From contig PERI01000004.1 in assembly GCA_002928515.1 (NCBI GenBank), positions 62,001-126,000 on the forward strand: a DNA stretch of 64,000 bases, read 5' to 3'. This stretch comes from Hyphomicrobium sp. (GTDB lineage: Bacteria; Pseudomonadota; Alphaproteobacteria; Rhizobiales; Hyphomicrobiaceae). Below are positions 1 to 9,467 of the stretch, piece after piece. Position 1 is the stretch's first letter; the number at the start of each line of letters is the position of its first letter. The notes beneath the pieces were generated by a model, which searched no databases, was not told the origin of the DNA, and saw only the letters and a list, made by a program, of their open reading frames with translations. The translations under genes and the position numbers were made by a program.

Positions 1-1208
1 CCCCTCTCATCAGCAATCTTGCGCTCTCGAATGCGCTCAATCTGTTTCCAACAGACGTGCAGACTGACAGCCTGAAGTCTGGCACTGCGCTGCGTGATGT
101 TCAAAGCTTTGCAGCCGGGCAGCGTTCCGGTGAGGCAAGTGACGTTTTACGCTCAGCCGCGGACACGTATTCGACTTGGATGACGACTGGTACGTATGCG
201 CTCTTAGCAGCAGGAATAGCGGCGGCGTTGCTCGGTATTGGCACTTCCCTGCGTTTGGTTTCACCAACATTTCGCGCGCGCACTCATTTTGAACGCTTCG
301 TTCGGATTATTTTGATTGCGTGCGCTGGCGTTGCCGTTCTGACGACCATCGGCATTGTCGCATCGGTTTTAACTGAGACATTGCGCTTTTTCTTCGATCC
401 CAACATCAAAGGCCGTCCCGGCGTTTTGGACTTTTTGTTTGGAACCGAATGGAACCCGCAACAGGCTATGCGCGCCGACCAAGGCGACATCAAATCCGCC
501 TACGGCTTCTTGCCGCTGCTGACAGGCACATTGCTGATTACGTTTATTGCGATGTGTTTGGCGGGTCCGCTGGGTTTGCTGTCCGCCATCTACTTAGCAG
601 AATATGCGACCCCTCAAATCCGCCGCTACGCGAAGCCGGTTCTTGAGATTTTGGCTGGTATCCCGACTGTCGTGCTCGGGTTCTTTGCCGCTTTGACCGT
701 TGCGCCGATGATCCGCGGCTATGGCGAGGCGATCGGTCTCGATGTCGCCAGCGAGTCTGCGCTGGCCGCCGGTCTTGTTATGGGCATGATGATTATTCCA
801 TTCATATCGTCATTGTCGGACGATGTGATCAACGCTGTTCCGCAATCTCTGCGCGATGGTGCTTATGCGCTTGGCGCGACGAAATCCGAAGCGATTAAGC
901 AGGTTGTACTTCCGGCAGCACTTCCTGGCGTCGTATCGGCATTCATGTTGGCCATCAGTCGAGCTATTGGCGAAACGATGATCGTGGTGATGGCGGCTGG
1001 CCTTGCGGCGAAACTCACGCTCAATCCGCTCGATGCCGTCACGACGATCACGGTGCAGATCAAGACAATTTTGGTCGGCGACCAAGAGTTCGATAGCGCG
1101 AAGACCCTCGCGGCATTTGCCCTTGGCTTCGTGCTGTTCTTCGTCACTCTCGTTTTGAACATCATCGCGCTGCGGATCGTTCGCAAGTATCGGGAACAAT
1201 ATGACTGA
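1..1208 (+). CDS. pstC: Phosphate ABC transporter permease PstC (5' end cut by window)
   Basis: Inner-membrane permease of the high-affinity phosphate importer PstSCAB. The reading frame is open from base 3 with no stop, so the GTG at 57 is not the real start and the N-terminus lies outside the window. The visible part has several hydrophobic segments and a C-terminal binding-protein-dependent permease domain: 'LAEYATPQIRRYAKPVLEIL', 'LAGIPTVVLGFFAALTVAP', then the EAA loop 'DGAYALGATKSEAIKQVVLP'. The extended N-terminal part matches the long PstC form of alphaproteobacteria. Its stop overlaps the pstA start (ATGACTGA, 8 bases), so the two are probably translationally coupled. phoR and pstS are expected upstream (inference). 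Confidence 0.95.
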   Translation, partial: PLISNLALSNALNLFPTDVQTDSLKSGTALRDVQSFAAGQRSGEASDVLRSAADTYSTWMTTGTYALLAAGIAAALLGIGTSLRLVSPTFRARTHFERFVRIILIACAGVAVLTTIGIVASVLTETLRFFFDPNIKGRPGVLDFLFGTEWNPQQAMRADQGDIKSAYGFLPLLTGTLLITFIAMCLAGPLGLLSAIYLAEYATPQIRRYAKPVLEILAGIPTVVLGFFAALTVAPMIRGYGEAIGLDVASESALAAGLVMGMMIIPFISSLSDDVINAVPQSLRDGAYALGATKSEAIKQVVLPAALPGVVSAFMLAISRAIGETMIVVMAAGLAAKLTLNPLDAVTTITVQIKTILVGDQEFDSAKTLAAFALGFVLFFVTLVLNIIALRIVRKYREQYD

Positions 1209-2823
1209 CACACTGGCATCTCCGAACTCCGCCCCACAACGGCGGCAATTGAAAGCTGACGCGGCCGCAGCGCTTTTGAAGCGGCGCTATGCTTCGGAAC
1301 GATTGTTCAAGGTTTTGGGCCTGGGTGCGCTGTTGTTAACAGCGTCCTTCCTAGTTATCCTGCTGACAAACATCGTTACGAAATCGATACCGGCCTTTTC
1401 AGAGCATGTGGTCAATCTCGATGTCGTCATCGATCCTAAAGTCGTTGACCCTGAAGGCAAGCGAGATAGCGCGACCCTTTTAGCTGCTGATTATGCAAGC
1501 TTGACCAGGGCTGCGATCATGTCGGCTATTCCTGGCATCGAAGGGCGGAACCCGCGTCGTGCTTTGACAAGCTTGCTGAGCAGCGGGGCTGCTGACGACC
1601 TCAGAGAGCGCGTCGTCGCCGATCCCTCGATCATCGGCACGACAATCAAAATGCCGCTGCTATTTTCCGATGACGTCGATCTCTATCTCAAAGGCAGCAG
1701 CAGCGTCACAAGTCAAGAAAACGGTTCCAGCGATCTGACAGCCAGTGACGTCAAAGGTGATATCACTTTGACGGGTGCTGAGGGCACGTTTGCCAAACTA
1801 GTTGCTCAACTTGAAAGCGAGAACGCCGAAGTTTCTCCCGAAACTGGCGCGCGGCTTTTGACACCTCTGCTTCCAAGTCGCTTGATTGAAATCAATGGCG
1901 GTCTTGTTAAACTTGCGAGCGTTACGCCAACCACTGCCACCGGAACAACCCTAATTCCGCTAACATCGTCTGGCGTTGCCAAAGCTGGTTCATGGCAGTT
2001 GGATACCTACGCGCAGCCTGAAAGTCGGCGCAAATCCTCCGACCAAGATATCGCGTTTATCGAAACGCTGCGCGACAAAGGCGCCATCGAGCGTAACTTT
2101 AACTGGCGTTTCTTTACTTCAGGCGATAGTCGTGAAGCTGAACTTGCCGGCATTCGTGGCGCTTTGGTTGGCACTGCTTGGACGCTGCTCGTTACCCTCA
2201 TCATTTGTTTGCCAATCGGTGTGCTTGCAGCCATTTATCTTGAAGAGTTTGCACCCAAGAACAAGCTGACAGACATCATCGAAGTCAACATCAACAATCT
2301 TGCTGCTGTGCCTTCGATTGTGTTCGGATTGCTCGGTCTTTCGGTCTTTTTGAACTTCTTTGGATTGCCAAGATCGGCCCCGCTCGTCGGTGGATTGGTG
2401 TTGGCACTGTTGGTTTTGCCGACCATTATTATCGCGTCACGCGCTGCTATTAAGGCCGTGCCTCCCTCGATCCGCGAAGCAGCCATCGGGCTTGGCGCGT
2501 CGCATCAGCAAGCGGTTTTCCATCACGTTCTGCCATTGGCCATGCCGGGGATTATGACCGGCACAATTATCGGTATGGCGCACGCGCTCGGTGAAACAGC
2601 GCCGCTGCTCATGATTGGTATGATCGCGTTTATCGTCGATGTTCCCGACACAATGACCGATGCAGCGACCGTCTTGCCTGTGCAAATCTTCTTGTGGTCA
2701 GATTTGCCTGAGGCCGCTTTCCAGCAACGCACAGCTGCTGCCATCGTTGTCTTGCTTGGATTTTTATTCTTGATGAACGGCGCTGCGATCTGGTTGCGCA
2801 ATAAATTCGAACGCCGGTGGTGA
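1201..2823 (+). CDS. pstA: Phosphate ABC transporter permease PstA with large periplasmic insertion
   Basis: Second permease subunit of the phosphate importer. One membrane segment lies near residues 38-59. A large extracytoplasmic region follows (about 60-318, beginning with a DUF3333-like part), then the permease core from about residue 320 with the EAA loop '[20 protein letters not shown]'. At 540 residues it is longer than the roughly 430-450 residues I recall for alphaproteobacterial PstA. The excess is mainly residues 166-275, rich in Ser, Thr, Gly and Ala, placed just before the usual '[20 protein letters not shown]' stretch. The ATG overlaps the pstC stop. The function is firm from family and context; the role of the insertion is unknown. 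Confidence 0.95.
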   Translation: MTDTLASPNSAPQRRQLKADAAAALLKRRYASERLFKVLGLGALLLTASFLVILLTNIVTKSIPAFSEHVVNLDVVIDPKVVDPEGKRDSATLLAADYASLTRAAIMSAIPGIEGRNPRRALTSLLSSGAADDLRERVVADPSIIGTTIKMPLLFSDDVDLYLKGSSSVTSQENGSSDLTASDVKGDITLTGAEGTFAKLVAQLESENAEVSPETGARLLTPLLPSRLIEINGGLVKLASVTPTTATGTTLIPLTSSGVAKAGSWQLDTYAQPESRRKSSDQDIAFIETLRDKGAIERNFNWRFFTSGDSREAELAGIRGALVGTAWTLLVTLIICLPIGVLAAIYLEEFAPKNKLTDIIEVNINNLAAVPSIVFGLLGLSVFLNFFGLPRSAPLVGGLVLALLVLPTIIIASRAAIKAVPPSIREAAIGLGASHQQAVFHHVLPLAMPGIMTGTIIGMAHALGETAPLLMIGMIAFIVDVPDTMTDAATVLPVQIFLWSDLPEAAFQQRTAAAIVVLLGFLFLMNGAAIWLRNKFERRW

Positions 2824-2828
2824 GAACT

Positions 2829-3665
2829 ATGGAGAATACAGCAGTGGACTTGTCAGCAATTGAACGCGTGGAAGCTGCGCGTACTGCACACATTACGGGC
2901 GCGGCTAAACCTGCAAAGGTCGTGGCTAAAGGCGTCGATGTTTATTATGGCGCCAAGCACGCTTTGATGGGCGTGAACGTCGATATTCCTGATCGGGGCG
3001 TGATGGCATTCATCGGCCCGTCGGGTTGCGGCAAGTCAACGTTCCTGCGTTGCATCAACCGCATGAACGACACGATTTCATCGTGCCGGGTGACTGGCAA
3101 TATCACCATCGATGGGCAAGACATTTACGACCCTGCGCTCGATGTTGTGCAGTTGCGCGCCCGCGTCGGAATGGTTTTCCAAAAGCCCAATCCGTTTCCA
3201 AAATCGATCTACGATAACGTCGCCTACGGTCCGCGCATTCACGGCCTTGCTGCTAACAAGGCTGAGTTGGATGAAATCGTGCAGAAGAGCCTTGAGAAGG
3301 CAGCGCTGTGGGGTGAAGTCAAAGACCGCTTGGCAGATTCAGGCACGGGTCTATCTGGCGGCCAGCAACAGCGTTTGTGTATCGCGCGCGCTATCGCCGT
3401 CAGCCCCGACGTCATTTTGATGGACGAGCCCTGCTCTGCCCTTGACCCCATCGCGACGGCGAAAGTCGAAACGCTGATCGATGAGTTGCGTTCTAATTAT
3501 TGCATCATCATCGTGACGCACTCGATGCAGCAAGCCGCGCGTGTCTCTCAGCGTACCGCGTTTTTCCATCTCGGCACGCTGGTGGAGGAGGGTGCTACGC
3601 AAACGATCTTCACCAATCCTGTCGATCAGCGCACGCAGGACTACATTACCGGCCGCTTCGGCTAA
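2829..3665 (+). CDS. pstB: Phosphate ABC transporter ATP-binding protein PstB
   Basis: ATPase that powers phosphate import through PstCA. It has Walker A 'GPSGCGKS', signature 'LSGGQQQR', Walker B leading into 'DEPCSALDP' and the switch His in '[20 protein letters not shown]', all as in PstB. The ATG at 2829, six bases after the pstA stop, is chosen. An in-frame GTG at 2817 would overlap pstA and add four residues. The N-terminus carries about 30 residues before the ABC domain, common in this lineage. The gene lies in pstC-pstA-pstB-phoU-phoB with short spacing, so it is probably part of a PhoB-controlled operon; the Pho boxes would be upstream of the window. Confidence 0.97.
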   Translation: MENTAVDLSAIERVEAARTAHITGAAKPAKVVAKGVDVYYGAKHALMGVNVDIPDRGVMAFIGPSGCGKSTFLRCINRMNDTISSCRVTGNITIDGQDIYDPALDVVQLRARVGMVFQKPNPFPKSIYDNVAYGPRIHGLAANKAELDEIVQKSLEKAALWGEVKDRLADSGTGLSGGQQQRLCIARAIAVSPDVILMDEPCSALDPIATAKVETLIDELRSNYCIIIVTHSMQQAARVSQRTAFFHLGTLVEEGATQTIFTNPVDQRTQDYITGRFG

Positions 3666-3692
3666 GTCGTCTATTCAAGATTGGATGCGCCT

Positions 3693-4409
3693 ATGAACGA
3701 GCACATTGTCAAATCCTACGAGGAAGAGCTTAAGCTTCTCGATCGTCGCATCGCTCAAATGGGCGGATGCGCTGAGAAGCTCCTCATCCAAGCCCTCGGC
3801 GCCCTAGAGCGTCGCGATCCAAAGCTCGCCGAGTCGGCTGTAGCCAGCGATGCTACCATCGATCAGCTCGAACGCGAGTTGCAGGATCAGGTGATCACGA
3901 TGATTGCCAAGCGCCAGCCGATGGCCAACGATTTGCGCCACATCATGACGGTTTTGAAGATCGCTGGCGACTTGGAGCGGATCGGTGATCTGTCGAAGAA
4001 TATTGCCAAGCGTGCTCTCGCCATCGCGGGCGAAAGCCATCCTAAGCCTTTGATGACCGGCATGCGGCACATGACGGAAATGGTGCAAAGTCAGTTGAAG
4101 GACGTGCTCGATTCACTCGCTGAGCGCGACATCGACAAGGCCCTGCGCGTATGGCGCAGCGATCAAGAAGTCGATGCGATGTACAATTCTTTGTTCCGCG
4201 AACTTCTCACGTACATGATGGAAGATCCCCGCAACATCGGTCTGTGCACCCACTTCTTGTTTGGCGCCAAGAATATCGAACGCATTGGCGATCACACGAC
4301 CAATATCGCGGAGAACGTCCATTATCTGGTTCTCGGCGTACCGATTACGGATGATCGTCCAAAAGGCGACAAGACGGCATCGACACTCATGAGCACGCCG
4401 CAGAGCTAG
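3693..4409 (+). CDS. phoU: Phosphate signalling complex protein PhoU
   Basis: Cytoplasmic adaptor that links the PstSCAB transporter to the PhoR kinase and represses the Pho response when phosphate is plentiful. The all-helical protein has two PhoU repeats, each with the metal-cluster motif: 'DLERIGDLSKNIAKRA' near residues 90-105 and 'IERIGDHTTNIAENV' near residues 190-205. The ATG at 3693 is preferred; an in-frame TTG at 3681 would add four residues. It follows pstB by 27 bases and precedes phoB by 32, the classical pst-phoU-phoB order. The length of 238 residues is normal for the family. Confidence 0.96.
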   Translation: MNEHIVKSYEEELKLLDRRIAQMGGCAEKLLIQALGALERRDPKLAESAVASDATIDQLERELQDQVITMIAKRQPMANDLRHIMTVLKIAGDLERIGDLSKNIAKRALAIAGESHPKPLMTGMRHMTEMVQSQLKDVLDSLAERDIDKALRVWRSDQEVDAMYNSLFRELLTYMMEDPRNIGLCTHFLFGAKNIERIGDHTTNIAENVHYLVLGVPITDDRPKGDKTASTLMSTPQS

Positions 4410-4441
4410 TCGTTAGATTGAAAGGTTAAAAGCTGTTGTCC

Positions 4442-5143
4442 ATGGCGGCCAAAATTATCGTCGTTGAAGATGAAGCCTCGCTTGCCGAGCTCATTAAGTA
4501 CAATCTCGAGTCAGAGGGCTACGACGTCACTCATGCGGGCGACGGCGAAGAGGCCGAGTTGATGATGGCCGAGCAATCGTTCGATCTTGCCATTCTCGAT
4601 TGGATGATACCGAAGGTTTCTGGCATTGAGCTTTGCCGACGACTGCGCAAGCGCACCGAGACCAGCAATCTGCCTATTTTGCTGCTGACTGCGCGCGGCG
4701 AAGAAGCCGACCGTGTTCGTGGTCTCACCACTGGTGCCGACGATTACGTAACAAAGCCTTTTTCCGTGCAAGAGTTGATGGCGCGCATCAAAGCTTTGTT
4801 GCGACGCGCATCGCCAGAGCGCATGAGCGACATTCTGGTATCGGGCGAAATCATGCTCGACCGACAGGCGCATAAGGTCATGCGCGGGGCTCGCGAAGTG
4901 CGCCTTGGTCCGACAGAATATCGCATGCTCGAAGTTTTTATGGAGAGCCCGCGTCGCGTGCTGTCACGCGGACAGTTGCTCGATCGCGTTTGGGGGCAAA
5001 CTTCTGAGATCGATGAGCGCACGGTTGATGTGCATATCGGTCGTCTGCGCAAATCGCTCATTCGTGGCAATGAAGCCGATCCGATCCGCACAGTGCGCGG
5101 CGCTGGATACGTCTTCGATGGCCGCGACGGTGACGCTAGTTAG
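4442..5143 (+). CDS. phoB: Phosphate regulon response regulator PhoB
   Basis: OmpR-family response regulator that activates Pho genes when phosphorylated by PhoR. The receiver domain (residues 1-120) has the acidic pair in 'VVEDE', phospho-acceptor Asp53 in 'ILDWMIP', and the conserved Lys in 'DDYVTKPFS'. The C-terminal winged helix (about 130-232) ends in 'RTVRGAGYVFDG'. 'LGPTEYRMLEVFMESPRRVL' is typical of PhoB. The ATG at 4442 is chosen over a TTG six bases upstream. Position at the end of the pst-phoU run supports PhoB rather than another OmpR-type regulator. Confidence 0.96.
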   Translation: MAAKIIVVEDEASLAELIKYNLESEGYDVTHAGDGEEAELMMAEQSFDLAILDWMIPKVSGIELCRRLRKRTETSNLPILLLTARGEEADRVRGLTTGADDYVTKPFSVQELMARIKALLRRASPERMSDILVSGEIMLDRQAHKVMRGAREVRLGPTEYRMLEVFMESPRRVLSRGQLLDRVWGQTSEIDERTVDVHIGRLRKSLIRGNEADPIRTVRGAGYVFDGRDGDAS

Positions 5144-5188
5144 TTTCGAAACGTCGCGCGATTTAGAATCATCAGAGTTTTGGTCGCG

Positions 5189-5929
5189 CTAGTTTGAAAC
5201 GGTCGCGTAACTCGCACTTCCCAAGCACATCGTTCGTACCGACCATTCGATGCATTCGCGAGTTCGTGTGCGTGCAAATCGCTCAACACGCAGCACAGGT
5301 TGGCCTTCTCCCACTCCGAGCATCTGACACATACTCGCGTCCGCCGCGAGACAAGTTGCACGCTCGTTGATACTTTGGACGACGGTCTTATACTTGCGGC
5401 GATAAATGGGAAACAGAAATGGGGTTGGTACAGAAAGCACGCTTTCAAGGCTTGGAAAGCGCGCTTCCGATACCATGATGCGTTCGATAGCCCGAACGCC
5501 ATGACCTGCACGCCATGCTAGGTCGATGCTGATCACACGCGATCCTGGCCGTATGCCAAGGTGGTTTGCAGCTTCAGCGTCTGCAGTTGTGATGTCGCTC
5601 TTGAGTGATGTCACTTCACCTTTGAGCTTTCGCCCCGCAGCCGTCAAAGTTACAAAGCGGTCGTTCTCGGTTTCATCGCCAGCATCGACGACAAACGTTC
5701 CGCGCCCTTGTCGGCGTTGTATCAGACGCTCTTCCTCCAAAATTTCTAGCGCTTTGCGGACTGTTCCCACGCTCACGCCAATGTCTTTGGCAAGTGAGGC
5801 TTCATTAGGCAGAGGCGCCATGGGCGACCACGTCGACGACGTTATGCGCTCGCGCAGATATGATGCTACTTGCGCATAGAGGGGGCCTGAAAATCCCGGC
5901 GTTGCGAATGCTGAGGATTGATGAAGCAT
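5189..5929 (-). CDS. GntR-family transcriptional regulator, HutC/UTRA type
   Basis: Ligand-responsive DNA-binding regulator. Residues about 15-85 form a GntR winged helix ('LAKDIGVSVGTVRKALEILE' recognition region, then the wing 'RRQGRGTFV'). Residues about 95-245 fit a UTRA effector domain of the HutC/FarR subfamily. A GGAG five bases before the ATG supports the start. It is convergent with phoB (45 bases apart) and divergent from the histidine kinase at 6197. UTRA regulators bind small metabolites such as sugar phosphates, phosphonates, urocanate or fatty acids; no catabolic or phosphonate genes lie beside it, so the ligand cannot be named. A PhnF-like role near pho genes is possible but unsupported. 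Confidence 0.85.
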   Translation of the reverse strand: MLHQSSAFATPGFSGPLYAQVASYLRERITSSTWSPMAPLPNEASLAKDIGVSVGTVRKALEILEEERLIQRRQGRGTFVVDAGDETENDRFVTLTAAGRKLKGEVTSLKSDITTADAEAANHLGIRPGSRVISIDLAWRAGHGVRAIERIMVSEARFPSLESVLSVPTPFLFPIYRRKYKTVVQSINERATCLAADASMCQMLGVGEGQPVLRVERFARTRTRECIEWSVRTMCLGSASYATVSN

Positions 5930-6196
5930 AAATTCTCCAATGCCGCGCGCGTGAAATCGCGCAGCTTATCAATTGATAAAAATGTTTAGGGTCATCTCCG
6001 AGCGCGATAGAAATTGGAAGACGTCTTACAATATACAAAAGCAGAAAACTGAACGGCATGACTTGAATAACCACACAAAGCCATGCTTCGTTGCCAGAGA
6101 TTTGCCGTTTGTGTGTCAGATTGTGTCAAGCTATGCGTGGATGTCGCAACTCGCGAACTCAGAGAGCTGTAGCCAAACATTAGCCGTTATAATGAT

Positions 6197-7363
6197 TTGA
6201 GCCGATCAAAACACTTATCGTTGATCTGGGTCAGGACGTCTGGAGCTAGGTTGCAAGGTGTCGCGCTGCAAGCTTTGTTCGATTTTTCAGATGATGCGAT
6301 TGCCATCGTCAAAGGTGATCGATCCATTGTTAACATCAATCCTGCGTTCTGCCGATTGCTCGGCTATTCTCGCGAGCACCTCATTGACACTCTGATAACA
6401 GACTTATTTGCGCAAGACAGCGATTGGCAGCGTTTAACCGTCAAGCGCGATGTCGGATTTTCGGAAGTACCTTGGCTCAGTGTGGCCGTTGTTCATAGCA
6501 GTGGCGTTACGTTCCCAGTGGCTGTTCGACCTATCCATATTTCGGCAGACCAAAGCGAAAATGAGTTCGTCATTTTGTTGATCCGCGACGTCACACAATC
6601 AACGAAAGAACTGGGCGAACACGCCTATCATCAAGATCGTATGTTGCGATTAACCGCAGGGCTCGCTCACGACTTTAATAACGTATTGGCTGTCATTTCA
6701 GGCAATGTTCAGCTCGCACACATGAAATCCGAACGACTTTCTGACGAGCCCTTTCTGCGGCAAGCTGAACTCGGGTGCGCGATGGCAGCTCGGATGATCG
6801 ATCAGCTTTTTATGATCTCTCAAACGCGTCGGCTTGATCTAGACGTCATTTCTATTCCAGACTTTCTACAAAATAGGCTGGCGCTATTCCAAGGTGCTAT
6901 TGGTTCTGGAGTGCACATTCGGCTGGAATACTTGCATCAAGTCGAGGCCATCCGTGCGGATCTCGTCGGCTTGGAACAAGCGCTTCTCAACTTAATTCTC
7001 AACGCAAATGAAGCCATGCCGAATGGTGGCACGATCGATATCATCGTTAGCCACATCATACTGGAAGTTGCGAAACAGCTTGTGGGCGGGCACATCCCTG
7101 CTGGCACCTACTGCCAAATTGTCGTCAAAGATAATGGAATGGGTATGCCGCAGCACATCCGGCAGCGCGTGTTTGAGCCCTACATTACAACAAAAATTCC
7201 GCGCCAAGCTGATGATTTAGGTTCGACAGTTGGTTTAAGAACAGGTTGTGGCCTGGGGCTGGCGCAAGTTCATGGCTATGTCACGCAATCTGGCGGCGGG
7301 GTTGATCTCGATAGTACCATCGGGCGGGGTACGACCGTTTCACTCTTTCTGCCAATGACCTGA
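6197..7363 (+). CDS. PAS-domain sensor histidine kinase
   Basis: Cytoplasmic kinase without obvious membrane segments. A PAS domain spans about residues 22-135 ('ALFDFSDDAIAIVKGDRSIV', 'RLLGYSREHL'). The dimerisation helix has the H-box 'LTAGLAHDFNNVLAVISGN' with His158 as predicted phospho-acceptor. The ATPase domain shows N-box 'LLNLILNANEAMPNGG', G1 'DNGMGMP' and G2 'GCGLGLAQ'. The 'GLAHDFNNxL' H-box is of the NtrB/hybrid-kinase type. No ATG is available near the N-terminus; TTG at 6197 is the earliest start and TTG codons further in are alternatives, so the start is uncertain. It is convergent with the response regulator at 7377-8138, with 13 bases between stops. Confidence 0.85.
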   Translation: MSRSKHLSLIWVRTSGARLQGVALQALFDFSDDAIAIVKGDRSIVNINPAFCRLLGYSREHLIDTLITDLFAQDSDWQRLTVKRDVGFSEVPWLSVAVVHSSGVTFPVAVRPIHISADQSENEFVILLIRDVTQSTKELGEHAYHQDRMLRLTAGLAHDFNNVLAVISGNVQLAHMKSERLSDEPFLRQAELGCAMAARMIDQLFMISQTRRLDLDVISIPDFLQNRLALFQGAIGSGVHIRLEYLHQVEAIRADLVGLEQALLNLILNANEAMPNGGTIDIIVSHIILEVAKQLVGGHIPAGTYCQIVVKDNGMGMPQHIRQRVFEPYITTKIPRQADDLGSTVGLRTGCGLGLAQVHGYVTQSGGGVDLDSTIGRGTTVSLFLPMT

Positions 7364-7376
7364 ATAGCGGTTTTGC

Positions 7377-8138
7377 CTATCCCGATACCAAATTGACCTT
7401 TGCAGTAAAAATATAGCCTGCGCTTCTGACAGTTTTTATCAACGTGGGCGCTGACGGATCAGGTTCAATCTTTTGGCGCAAACGACTTACGAGCGTATCG
7501 ATCGCTCGGTCCAGAAGTTCGGCATCATTGCCGCGAATAAAATCTAGTAATTGATCGCGAGACAGTACGCGACCGGGACGCAGAACAAAGGCTTCGAGCA
7601 AACGAAACTCTTGTGTGGTCAACAGTATATTCTCTCCCTTATGCTGCGCTTGCCGGCTCGCTACGTCCAAATACCAGTTATGAAATTTGAAAGCCTTTGA
7701 TCGCGGTGATTGAGAAACTTCATTTTGATTGGGTGAGGTTCGGCGTAGTACGGCTCTCACGCGCGCGAGTACTTCGCGCAAATTAAATGGCTTCGTGATG
7801 TAATCGTCCGCGCCTATTTCCAGACCAACGATGCGATCGATATCGCTCGATTTTGCCGTCACCATAATAATCGGCACTTGGCTTATCGTTCGCACTTGGC
7901 GCGCAAGCGACAAACCGTCTTCACCCGCCAAACCCAGATCTAAGGTGATCAGAGAAATCGATTTGCTTTTTAGGCAATCCATGAGTTCTCGCCCGGTTCG
8001 AGCGGTACTCACGGCATAAGCTTCAGCCTCAAACAGCGATATCAAAACTTGTGCGACTCTAGGGTCGTCCTCAACGACCAAAATATGAGAGGCCGGATCG
8101 GATAATTCTCGCGTGAGGTGTTTTGCAGTTTGCGCCAT
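7377..8138 (-). CDS. OmpR-family DNA-binding response regulator
   Basis: Two-domain transcription regulator. The receiver has acidic residues in 'ILVVEDDPRV', phospho-acceptor Asp in 'LITLDLGLAGEDG' and the conserved Lys in 'DDYITKPFNL'. The C-terminal winged helix includes 'LTTQEFRLLEAFVLRPGRVL' and 'RSAGYIF'. The ATG at 8138 is chosen; an earlier in-frame start at 8261 would add 41 residues unlike the family and overlap znuA. It lies downstream of znuA on the same strand (101-base gap) and faces the PAS kinase at 6197-7363. Pairing with that kinase is plausible from proximity but not certain, because the kinase subtype differs from usual OmpR partners. Confidence 0.88.
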   Translation of the reverse strand: MAQTAKHLTRELSDPASHILVVEDDPRVAQVLISLFEAEAYAVSTARTGRELMDCLKSKSISLITLDLGLAGEDGLSLARQVRTISQVPIIMVTAKSSDIDRIVGLEIGADDYITKPFNLREVLARVRAVLRRTSPNQNEVSQSPRSKAFKFHNWYLDVASRQAQHKGENILLTTQEFRLLEAFVLRPGRVLSRDQLLDFIRGNDAELLDRAIDTLVSRLRQKIEPDPSAPTLIKTVRSAGYIFTAKVNLVSG

Positions 8139-8239
8139 TCCGCACCAGACTTGCCAAATTGATAGATCAATTGGAGCTTGAGGCAGATAATTTATCACTA
8201 TTTCTGAAGGATCGCGTTCAATATTCTCGAAGTCGGAAC

Positions 8240-9247
8240 TTAACTCACAGGTTGGAGACATGTCTTGATACTGCGCGCCAAACTGCGCATCATTTCGTAA
8301 TAATGATTGCTGCCGGGCGGTTGCATCAACCCTTCTGCATCGAGAGATCCTGAGCGCGATTGACTGCCTTCTGTGACGGCTGCAACCAATTTAGGTTGAA
8401 AGCCTGGTTCTGCGAACACGCAGACTGCCCCGAGCTTGGCAATTTTTTTGCGAACGGCTGTCAATCTTTTTGCACTCGGTTGCACATCAGGGCTCAAGGT
8501 TATTGATCCGCTTGCCGTGAGGCCAAAACTTTTTTCGAAGTATTGCGTGGCATCATGGAAGACGATGAAAGGCTTGCCTTTCAGAGCCAGCAACTCAGAC
8601 GTCAATTCGGCTCTTAAGGCATCGAGTTTCTGCAGGGTTGTCGCCGCGTTTGTGTTAAATTTTTCTGCGCTTTCCGGGTATCTTTCTGAAAGTGCCGAAG
8701 TGACGGCAACGACTATTGCCTTAGCGTTTTCTGGATCTAGCCAAATGTGGCTATCTTTTGCAGCCGCGTCCTCGACGTGGTTTGTTTTTTTCTTACCATG
8801 ACCGTGATGGGCGTGACCGTGATCATGGCCGCCGTGATCAGCGTGTTCTTCAAAATCGCCACCTTCACGCTGATCGAGAAGGGTCACACCTTTAGCTTCG
8901 CTCAACGAGAGAAGTGCAACGTCCTTTGGTAACGCCGTGACTACCTTGCGTGTAAACGGTTCAAGGCCTTCAGATACGCGAATGAAGATGTGGGCTTCGT
9001 TGATTGCCTTTGCACTGGATGGTTTGAGCGTGAAGGTGTGGGGCGATGCCGAACCATCGACAATGAGTGTCGGCGTTCCGACTCCGGCCATCACTTCAGT
9101 GACCAACGCGTGGATTGGCTTGATGGTGACGACGACTTTGGTTTCATCGGCTTGGGCGGGAGCGATCTGCGCCACCGTTGCAAACACTGATGCCCAGACT
9201 GTGATTTTGAAATGAGCGCGCAATTGCGAAAAATTCATCAGGGCCAT
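8240..9247 (-). CDS. znuA: Zinc ABC transporter periplasmic zinc-binding protein ZnuA
   Basis: Periplasmic cluster-A substrate-binding protein that delivers zinc to ZnuBC. A signal peptide spans about residues 1-33 (cleavage after 'APAQA'). Likely zinc ligands are His46 ('KPIHALV'), His70 ('SASPHTF'), His167 ('DSHIWLDP') and an acidic residue near 'FAEPGFQP'. A His-rich flexible loop typical of zinc-specific members lies at about 135-157 and contains 'HDHGHAHHGHGKKK'. The length of 335 residues is normal. znuB, znuC and zur are not in the window. A Zur-like palindrome lies 23-46 bases upstream of the start, and the divergent neighbour is the DUF1007/NicO pair. Confidence 0.93.
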   Translation of the reverse strand: MALMNFSQLRAHFKITVWASVFATVAQIAPAQADETKVVVTIKPIHALVTEVMAGVGTPTLIVDGSASPHTFTLKPSSAKAINEAHIFIRVSEGLEPFTRKVVTALPKDVALLSLSEAKGVTLLDQREGGDFEEHADHGGHDHGHAHHGHGKKKTNHVEDAAAKDSHIWLDPENAKAIVVAVTSALSERYPESAEKFNTNAATTLQKLDALRAELTSELLALKGKPFIVFHDATQYFEKSFGLTASGSITLSPDVQPSAKRLTAVRKKIAKLGAVCVFAEPGFQPKLVAAVTEGSQSRSGSLDAEGLMQPPGSNHYYEMMRSLARSIKTCLQPVS

Positions 9248-9269
9248 AGCCTCATCTTCAAATGCGAAT

Positions 9270-9293
9270 TGTATTATCGTATATTATAACAAA
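9270..9293. promoter_or_regulatory. Candidate Zur operator between znuA and the DUF1007 gene
   Basis: An AT-rich imperfect palindrome, TTATCGTATATTATAACAA at 9274-9292, sits between divergent znuA and the DUF1007-NicO genes. Read on the minus strand it contains TTGTTATAATATA, close to the TGTTATANTATAACA core of proteobacterial Zur boxes. The spacing to znuA (about 25-45 bases upstream) suits a repressor site. Not tested by matrix search. Confidence 0.45.
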
Positions 9294-9467
9294 TGATATT
9301 TTGAGGCAAGGCTGGTTGCTTGCTTGTTGGATGCTGCGTCGTCGCGGTCGTCGCAATATGGCCATGATTGACGTCTTCCTCGGCACCAGCATTTGATTTT
9401 TGCTTCGCTGCACACCAAGTAGCTAAGCTATTGAATTGACTTGAGAGCTAAAGATCGGAAACGCGAC

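Noticed and set aside
9274-9292. Fur or MntR site instead of Zur at the znuA promoter
   Set aside because: The TGTTATAATATA-like core and the znuA context fit Zur better; the distinction is by eye and only tentative.
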